A stretch of DNA of 13,856 nucleotides from Phoronis ovalis (lineage: Eukaryota > Phoronida > Phoronidae). The position numbers and the translations under genes are program-made. Location: positions 1 to 13,856 of the forward strand of contig JAOXYB010035728.1 of assembly GCA_028565635.1 (NCBI GenBank). The letters are read 5' to 3'. Below, one piece after another: positions 8,293 through 13,856 of the stretch. The notes under the pieces were generated by a model. That model was given only the letters and a program-made list of their open reading frames with translations. It had not been told where the DNA came from and ran no database searches. How positions within the stretch are numbered: the first letter of the stretch is position 1; every line of letters begins with the position of its first letter.

Positions 8293-9019
8293 GTTTGCTT
8301 TCGTTTTCGTACCCACTATGGGACCCTGTTTTGGGCCAATTATTTTTTTTGTATTTTTAACATAAGATTTTATATTTATACATTTTCGTATTATTACATT
8401 GCAGTAATTCAAACTAAAACGTTTTTAACCGTGGATTATAATTTTAGTGTTTTTCATCATGTGAGTCTCATAGTGATGACGTTCTACCTCCGATAACCAT
8501 GCTGAAACACAATTAAAGAAATCACTGGCTGTATAGATAACTATTTGTTGAAACATGCTGTTTTTGGATTGTCCACAGAGTAACATTTACATTACTATAA
8601 CTGAAAAAGTTCAAATCGGTGCAACAAGTTAAGGCACACGACTAAAAATAGACTATCGTATTATACATACAGTGTACAACAAGTGGATGACGCACCGCAA
8701 TGGAATGCTTTCGGTAAATAATGTTTAACGATGTTACAAAAAAAATTAAATTCTTTACAGAATCAATGACCCGGACGATATGTATTAATAAGATATTTCC
8801 TTATTGCATATCACAAGAATACATTTGCAACATGACGTTATATACCCAGACACGGATGACACATTAACAGTACCGCATTACATCGCAGGATCTCAAAACA
8901 ATATACAATTTTGTTACTCATGCGAAACTGCTCTAGAAGTAGTAATTCATTTTTACCGAAAGAAACAGATACAGTAATATTCCAGAGAGAAGGGAGTATT
9001 TATAAATAACACACAAGCC
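8293..9019. other. Upstream region of the NTase-TPR gene
   Basis: AT-rich sequence between the transposon block and the first exon, with no coding frame I can support. The reading frame of the first exon is closed upstream by a TAA at 8975-8977, which fixes the ATG at 9020 as the first possible start. No promoter can be assigned. A TATTTATAAATA lies at 8997-9008, too close to the ATG to be its TATA box. A possible acceptor (ATATTCCAG, ending 8984) could mark a 5' UTR exon junction. Confidence 0.4.
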
Positions 9020-9912
9020 ATGGCAAATAAACAGAGTTACGAAGAATGTCAAAATGAAAGCCAAAATGTTCCCAATAATAAGCGACAAGTATATACTTCC
9101 AGCGGCGGAAGAGTTTTAAATGCCAAAAATGGCAGCATACACTGTGAAGACGAAGGTAAGACCCCTAAACGTGAAAAGCAATGAGGCTAAAAATGTACCC
9201 TGAACTATAGTAGGCATCTGATGGTTAAAAATATACAACTTAGGTAGTTTTTACTACTAGATATTGTGGGTAAAAGGTTTATGGGTTACAGATAAACACG
9301 TTCCACCCAAATTAATACAATCATGCTTTTTATTTCTTTTTTGTAGTTCAGGTAATGATACGTACCATCATAATATAGTTAATTAAATATTTTAAAATGC
9401 TAAATTTAAGAAATTGCTAAAGACCGTATGGCCCAAAAGCAAAATTAGTGAACTTTATTTTTTTTAATTATTAGATATATTAACGTTGAGTCACCTGTTA
9501 GTAAGTTCTAGTTGTCCCAAGATTTAAGACGACATAAAATAATTAAGTAAGATGCGGCAGTTTTGAATATCACTACTAAATAAGCTTGTTATCTAGGCGA
9601 GTTATAGAGCAACCGTCAGAGTTATAGACGTCGAGAGTAAGGAGAATGCTTGCCTATTACTTATTTTCTAGTCCGATGCATCGGTCCAGAAATTAATCAG
9701 TGGCATTGGCAGAATAGATAGAATGTGGGCTTGTACAAGAGAGTTTAGAAAGCTTTGGTGTGCAAAAATATTCTCTGACAACAATGTAACAAGAAGATGA
9801 CGAATGGAGGAAATGAATAATAAAAACAAAGCTCCGTTTTTAAATCTGCGCAGTCTAATTCTAGCATCCTTCCTCTGTTATGCACTTTTTACAGGGACTT
9901 ATATAGTAATTT

Positions 9913-10001
9913 AACTCCATCCCTCATCAGGATGGTGGACGAAAGGCAGGGATATGCCTCCGTGTTGTCACCTGATTAGTTGGTACCTCACGTCTGGAGT
10001 T
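9913..10001. other. Potentially structured intronic segment
   Basis: AACTCCA (9913-9919) pairs with TGGAGTT (9995-10001). Between them lie hairpins CATCC/GGATG and AGGCA/TGCCT, and a CGTG/CACG pairing further in. The arrangement resembles a folded RNA or a short element end, but I found no RNA polymerase III boxes, no complete ribozyme core and no target duplication. Confidence 0.25.
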
Positions 10002-10229
10002 ATGCTTTGCCCTATTTAGATAATTTTCCATTTAGTGTTCTCAGTAGTGATACTCTATTCGATAGACACGTCTGTGCTATATGACTTGTCCAGAAAGTTG
10101 CTCCAGGCTATTGTTACTTTGCTTACGCTACATGCTGTTGCTAAAGAGCGGATTTGAACAAATTTTGCTGTGACCATGTATTTTGTGTGTAATTTAGATA
10201 ACAAAAAATAATACTTCAAAGAATAAGAC

Positions 10230-10860
10230 TTAATATGGCCGACCAGCTTTAACTGGATGATTCAAAATTGGAGTCATGAAGGTCAAAGGTTGATGGCGTA
10301 TTAGACTAGGTGTCATTTCAGAATGACCTTGAAAAGTGGGTCAAATGCCGATCCGAATTCCTCTACATGTTCTTTGTGTTTCACAATAACTGCAATTATT
10401 TCATATGTGATACAGGGTAAATGCAGGTCAAAGTACAGGACTGGTGTACTGTTGACCTGAATCTATTCCAATATGGCTGACTGGTGGCCATGTTTGTTCC
10501 CGGGAGGGCATGTCATGGTACGTCAATAGCTGTAAACACGAAGCGTTCCCTGAACGATTCGAAGGTGATTATAAGAAGGCCATAGGTGGGTAGGTGTCAT
10601 AGGCTAACGTACTAGTTTTTAATGTCCTTGGAAAGTTGGTCAGCTGTTGACCCGAAAATTCAGTCATCAAAACTATTTCGCCCAGATCTTGTGATATCAC
10701 TTTCATTCAGAAATTAAACAGAAGTCAAAATACAGGTCTTTGAGTTTGTCTTGGATCATTATCAACTTGGCTGATTGGCAGCAGTGTTCATACCCCACTA
10801 TCACCTTCAATTGTTGGTACAGCATAGTTGTAGGTCAAAATACAGGTCCAGTATAATTGT
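10230..10860. repeat. Diverged tandem repeat rich in AGGTCA half-sites
   Basis: Blocks recur in the same order with a period of roughly 240-300 bp. AATATGGCCGACCAG (about 10232) corresponds to AATATGGCTGACTGG (about 10471) and CAACTTGGCTGATTGG (about 10763). ACCTTGAAAAGTGGGTCA (about 10326) corresponds to TCCTTGGAAAGTTGGTCA (about 10624). AGGTCAAAGTACAGG (about 10426) corresponds to AAGTCAAAATACAGG (10724) and AGGTCAAAATACAGG (10831). Many copies contain AGGTCA or its complement TGACCT, the half-site bound by nuclear receptors; any regulatory role is speculation. Confidence 0.6.
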
Positions 10861-11030
10861 GTCTTTCTTCGTTATATTATATTGTTCTTTGCAGCATATC
10901 ACTTTATTCGAGGTCTTATGAATACACATTGTAAGGCATGTCACGACTGTTAGTTGAAACATGTGCTATCTACTGTTTCATTTACGACATGTGTTATTGC
11001 GACCTTTTTTTCTGACTGCTTCTATTACAG

Positions 11031-11310
11031 GCTAATATTATATGAAAAGTGATTATCATTTACTGGACTTTGTTATACACTGCCTATTTAGAGAAGCTTA
11101 CTCACTATTTATATCAAAAGTTGGAAAAAACTTTAAAATATTTCACATTGCATATAAAAAAAGGATCATAAACAGATACCGCTCATCTTTCGACTTTTGG
11201 GACAAATTTAATAATTGGAAACACTCAATGTATATTTTCAAATAAATGTGCTTTTTGAATTTTCCAAGAGAACTGTGTAAAAATAAAATTAATAAAGTGG
11301 TTTTAGGAGC
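11031..11310 (+). other. Possible alternative 3'-terminal exon in intron 1
   Basis: A strong acceptor ends at 11030 (CTTTTTTTCTGACTGCTTCTATTACAG). After it come stops in all three frames within about 25 bases, then three AATAAA signals (11241-11246, 11282-11287, 11291-11296). Spliced from the phase-1 donor of exon 1 it would add one glycine and then TAA, giving a 46-residue product. A 67-codon frame at 11042-11245 (MKSDYHLLDF...) is present but unrecognised. Confidence 0.35.
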
Positions 11311-11929
11311 TTAAACGGTGCCTACGTAATTACCTTGACTACCACTTTTTCACAGATTAGTGTTAATTGTGCATAATGATAATTTTACTGTTACAGAAAA
11401 GAAACTTGCTGAAGAGCTACGAAAATCTATCAACATGGACTTAGAGCCTGTGGCAGACATATTGAAACAAATGGGACAAATTTATCGCGAAAGAGGACTT
11501 GCCTGTGATGACATTAAGGAAGCATCACAGTTGTTTGTAAAAGCAGCCGCTCTCTTTAATTCTGCGAAATTACGAACAACTACTTCGAGTAAGGCAATTA
11601 ATAATGCAATAGGACAAAATGAACTTGATTGTTTTAATCTCATTGGCTGTAAATGTTTCAGGACTCCTCTCTTCTTCAATGATGAAGTAAAAGCAGGGAT
11701 TGACAGATTTCGTCGTAAAATCAATAAAAAAACTGAAACAGTATGGCAAGAAACGAACAAGAATTATTCAAAAGATGACAAAGATGAAATTCGGATTCTC
11801 CAAGAGAAGATGATTATTCAAATTGTAAAGAAATTAGGTCACGAGATAGCTGAACGTATGAAAACAATTATTAGAAACATTTCAGTAAAATGTTATAGTA
11901 TTCTAGGTTTAGCACCTCAAAAGTTTGTT

Positions 11930-11990
11930 ATAGTCGGCTTGGGCTCACTCGCACGTGAAGAAATGACACCTTATTCTGATTTAGAATTTA
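11930..11990 (+). other. Nucleotidyltransferase signature (GlnD/DUF294-like)
   Basis: The translated segment VIVGLGSLAREEMTPYSDLEFMILV has the pol-beta-type nucleotidyltransferase pattern: a glycine-serine turn (codons 11942-11947), then an Asp-x-Glu pair on a hydrophobic strand (Asp codon 11978, Glu codon 11984). The REEMTPYSD spacing is like that of the GlnD uridylyltransferase N-terminus and the DUF294 family. By family knowledge the Asp and Glu bind the catalytic metals. Both are present, so this domain looks intact. Further down, GFCLDAAMPWACKTPVGRP is another conserved-looking block. I cannot place a third carboxylate with certainty. Confidence 0.8.
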
Positions 11991-13019
11991 TGATTCTTGT
12001 TGAAAATGAAAAAAGTGATAATCAATATTTTCGGAATCTAACTAATCTGTTTCACCTGTTTGTACTAAATCTGGGGGAAACACCATTGCCAGCAGTAGCT
12101 ATTAAAACATTAAATGACTTCGATTCTGAAAATGGCAGCTGGTATTTTGACTCAGTTACCATTAATGGATTCTGTTTAGATGCTGCAATGCCATGGGCTT
12201 GCAAAACACCTGTAGGAAGACCTGATAGGATTAAAAAGAAAGGTATTGAACTAATACAAACACCGTGTAATATGGCTAAGTATTTAGGAATAGAGGCTTC
12301 TGTAAAAGAAGGATATCACTTGGCAGAAATGTTAAGAACTTGTACAATTATTGATGGTAGTCCTGAGCTCTCAGACAAGTTTATTCAGTTATGCGCGGAG
12401 GCAGGAAATAATGTAAACGTGAAGCAATGTGAACTAGAAATGTTGAAATCTGATGTGAAAGAATATAAAGCTAAATTAACGTTGCATGATCCGATTCATG
12501 CCAGCGTTTTGCTAAATGTTAAAAAGGAAATTTACCACTATTATTACGAACAGTTTTAAATTAATCTACAACTTAGGCGGTAGTAACCCTTGGGATATAC
12601 TTGATGAAATGAAGGCGCAAAACCAAATCTCAGAGAAGGGATGCCATAACTTACAGATGGCAGTTACTGTGGCACTGCTCCTGAGGTTCATAACGTACAC
12701 AAGAAATAAAGGACAGAATGAAGATATCAGCTTTTTGCAACAATCCCTAAACCCGAAATATTCTCGCGAAAGAAATGTGCACTATATTAATTCTTTGGAT
12801 CTTATATTTCGATATTACTTTACTGTATTACCTTTAATGAAATGTTTTGATGCACATAACACCATCAGTAATAATCTATGTCATAGCTCATTTTATGAGA
12901 GAAACGAACATATACAAGGATATATTTATATTAAAATTCTTAGGTACGATGACGCTTGTAAGAGTTTCCAGTCAGCTTTAAACAGAGCAACAAATGATAT
13001 TGAGAAGGCATATATTTTA

Positions 13020-13481
13020 AGTAATATAGCAACAGCCTATAAAGCACAAGGTGACTATGACAATGCAATGACATATCATCAACAATCATTACAGATGATG
13101 AGACAGATACATGGTGAAGGTGCTCATCCTGATGTCGCCACTTCATTGAATAATATAGCAGTAGTCTATAACACACAAGGTGACTATAACAATGCAATGA
13201 TATGTATTCAACAATCATTACAGATGAGGAGACAGATACATGGTGAAGGTGCTCATCCTGATGTCGCCGCTTCATTGAGTAATATAGCATTAGTCTATAA
13301 AGCACAAGGTGACTAGAACAATGCAATGACATATCATCAACAATCATTACAGATGAAGAGACAGATACATGGTGAAGGTGCTCATCCTCATGTTGCCCGT
13401 TCATTGAATAGTATAGCTTTCATTTTTCGTACATAAGGTGACTATGACAATGCAATGACATATCATCAACAATCTTTCTGA
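13020..13481 (+). repeat. TPR array, 129-bp (43-residue) units
   Basis: Units start at 13020, 13149, 13278 and 13407, exactly 129 bp apart. A unit encodes SNIATAYKAQGDYDNAMTYH then QQSLQMMRQIHGEGAHPDVA then TSL. This is the 42-residue kinesin-light-chain TPR pattern with one extra residue in the GEGAHPD loop. A more ordinary TPR-like helix pair precedes them (about 12909-13010, YDDACKSFQSALNRA). The three full units are nearly identical at the DNA level, implying recent duplication or homogenisation. Unit 3 has TAG for the Tyr codon of GDY, unit 4 has TAA for its Gln, and unit 4 is cut off after 75 bp, running into unrelated sequence and a TGA. Confidence 0.9.
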
Positions 13482-13573
13482 GATTGCAGCAAGCATACAA
13501 GCTTGTATCTGATGTCTTCCTTAGAAACGTTTTGTGGTAATCATACAAAGAAAGTGTAAGAATTATATACAGA

Positions 13574-13579
13574 AATAAA
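13574..13579 (+). terminator. Candidate polyadenylation signal AATAAA
   Basis: The first AATAAA after the end of the TPR homology, about 95 bp past the last stop. It could serve the NTase-TPR transcript; no downstream GT-rich element stands out. Confidence 0.4.
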
Positions 13580-13658
13580 CAAATATACTTATATGGCATT
13601 AGATAGCCAATTACAACCATCGTCTGTAATCCACATGATAGATCTTTGATGCGTATTA

Positions 13659-13856
13659 ATATGTCTTTTTTCTCTTTCTTTTTGTTTTTCCCCCCGGCAG
13701 CTATATGAACATTTCCATTTGAAAGTGGCTTTAATTTCGCACAAAGTGAGAAATCACAATTTAAATTTATTTTTTTTTAATCAAAATTTGAGGGGATTAT
13801 ATCCAGGCCTAGAAGGTAACCCGGTTTTGAGTGTATTTTTAGCTAATTCCACCTCA
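13659..13856 (+). other. Strong splice acceptor and frame open to the window end
   Basis: A pyrimidine run (TTTTTTCTCTTTCTTTTTG, then TTTTTCCCCCCGGCAG) ends in a consensus acceptor at 13700. The next base opens a frame without a stop for 52 codons to the window edge, beginning LYEHFHLKVALISHKVRNHN. It could be the start of another exon, either of this gene's former 3' part or of a different gene. Part of it is T-rich and the protein is unrecognised, so the exon remains unproven. Confidence 0.3.

Larger units (their letters stand above)
9156..11396 (+). other. Intron 1 of the NTase-TPR gene
   Basis: The borders are GTAAGACC and TTTTACTGTTACAG. The length is 2,241 bp. Joining phase 1 to phase 1 keeps the frame open, whereas using the upstream acceptor ending at 11355 (TTTCACAG) gives a stop at once, which supports the 11396 choice. 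The intron holds a structured patch at 9913-10001, a diverged tandem repeat at about 10230-10860, a possible alternative terminal exon from 11031, and a 10-bp doubling GAGTTATAGA (9599-9608 and 9619-9628). Confidence 0.68.
9020..13481 (+). pseudogene. NTase-TPR protein gene, two exons, broken 3' half
   Basis: Exon 1 (9020-9155) encodes 45 residues starting MANKQSYEEC. The ATG is in good context (AAGCCATGG), and the exon ends at a consensus donor GAAG|GTAAGA in phase 1. Exon 2 starts at 11397 after TTACTGTTACAG and continues the frame as E-KKLAEELRKSIN. An ATG at 11360 would be an alternative start. The product has a helical N-terminal part, then a GlnD/DUF294-like nucleotidyltransferase signature around spliced residues 226-242. 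A long helical part follows, and then kinesin-light-chain-type TPRs. Many invertebrates carry multi-copy families of this layout with unknown function. At 12536 the frame shifts by +1 (KKEIYH, then TIITNSFKLIYNLGG). Stops follow inside the TPRs: TAG 13314, TAA 13434 and TGA 13479. I infer a pseudogene; a lone sequencing error could explain the shift but hardly all four lesions. The substrate is unknown. Confidence 0.82.

Noticed and set aside
8124-8360. 78-codon open frame
   Set aside because: It runs through the right arm of element B and ends in a T-rich stretch; it is an accidental frame in repeat DNA.
8997-9008. TATTTATAAATA as a TATA box for the NTase-TPR gene
   Set aside because: It lies only about 11 bp before the ATG at 9020, so transcription would start at or beyond the start codon. 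It is probably chance AT-rich sequence.
9913-10001. Hammerhead-ribozyme-like pieces (GGACGAAA followed by an AGGCA...TGCCT stem and TC; CTGATGAG on the minus strand)
   Set aside because: The CTGATGA core is not upstream of GAAA on the same strand, and neither stem I nor stem II can form, so the core is incomplete.
12940-13404. 154-codon open frame on the minus strand
   Set aside because: It is the complement of the TPR array; its internal repeats simply mirror the 129-bp units.

Overview
The window looks like AT-rich nuclear DNA from an invertebrate animal, most likely a marine one such as a cnidarian or a lophotrochozoan; I cannot name the species. The reasons are an intron with GT..AG borders, polypyrimidine splice acceptors, AATAAA signals, a long (CA)n microsatellite, many short non-autonomous DNA transposons, and a gene family (nucleotidyltransferase plus kinesin-light-chain-type TPRs) that I know mainly from such genomes. 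Nothing indicates bacterial operons, and I saw no CRISPR array and no rRNA or tRNA gene.

Layout, left to right. Positions 1-233 are the end of a higher-order tandem array built from a 7-bp ATCTGCT unit. Positions 235-693 can be read as a doubtful two-exon open frame that I do not recognise. Positions 1437-1764 are a 328-bp inverted-repeat element (element A) with an 8-bp target duplication and an internal tandem array. From about 1773 to 6710 the sequence is mostly non-coding: low-complexity stretches, diverged repeats, a decayed coding-like stretch (3337-3549), a 388-bp inverted-repeat unit (5361-5748) and a 19-copy CA microsatellite.

Positions about 6711-8289 are the most structured part. 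Four short DNA-transposon-like elements appear to sit one inside another. Element E (7232-7628) is inside D (6799-7672), D is inside C (6787-8034), and C is inside the more degenerate B (about 6718-8281). D, C and E each show their own terminal inverted repeats and an 8-9-bp target duplication, so the order of insertion can be read directly.

The one gene that can be recognised lies at 9020-13481 on the plus strand. A 45-codon first exon (9020-9155) ends at a good donor. It joins in frame, across a 2,241-bp intron, to a large exon starting at 11397. The product begins with a helical region, followed by a GlnD/DUF294-like nucleotidyltransferase signature (GS...SDLE). A further helical region and an array of 43-residue TPRs follow. 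The 3' half is broken by a frameshift near 12536 and by stops at 13314, 13434 and 13479, so this copy is probably a pseudogene, or it makes only an NTase fragment of about 430 residues. The intron carries its own diverged tandem repeat rich in AGGTCA half-sites, and a possible alternative 3'-terminal exon at 11031 with three AATAAA signals. The last 220 bases hold a very strong polypyrimidine tract and acceptor, followed by a frame that stays open to the window edge.

I found no complete new multi-gene system. The unusual content is the nested transposon stack, the TIR-plus-tandem-array design shared by elements A and E, and the decaying NTase-TPR gene.
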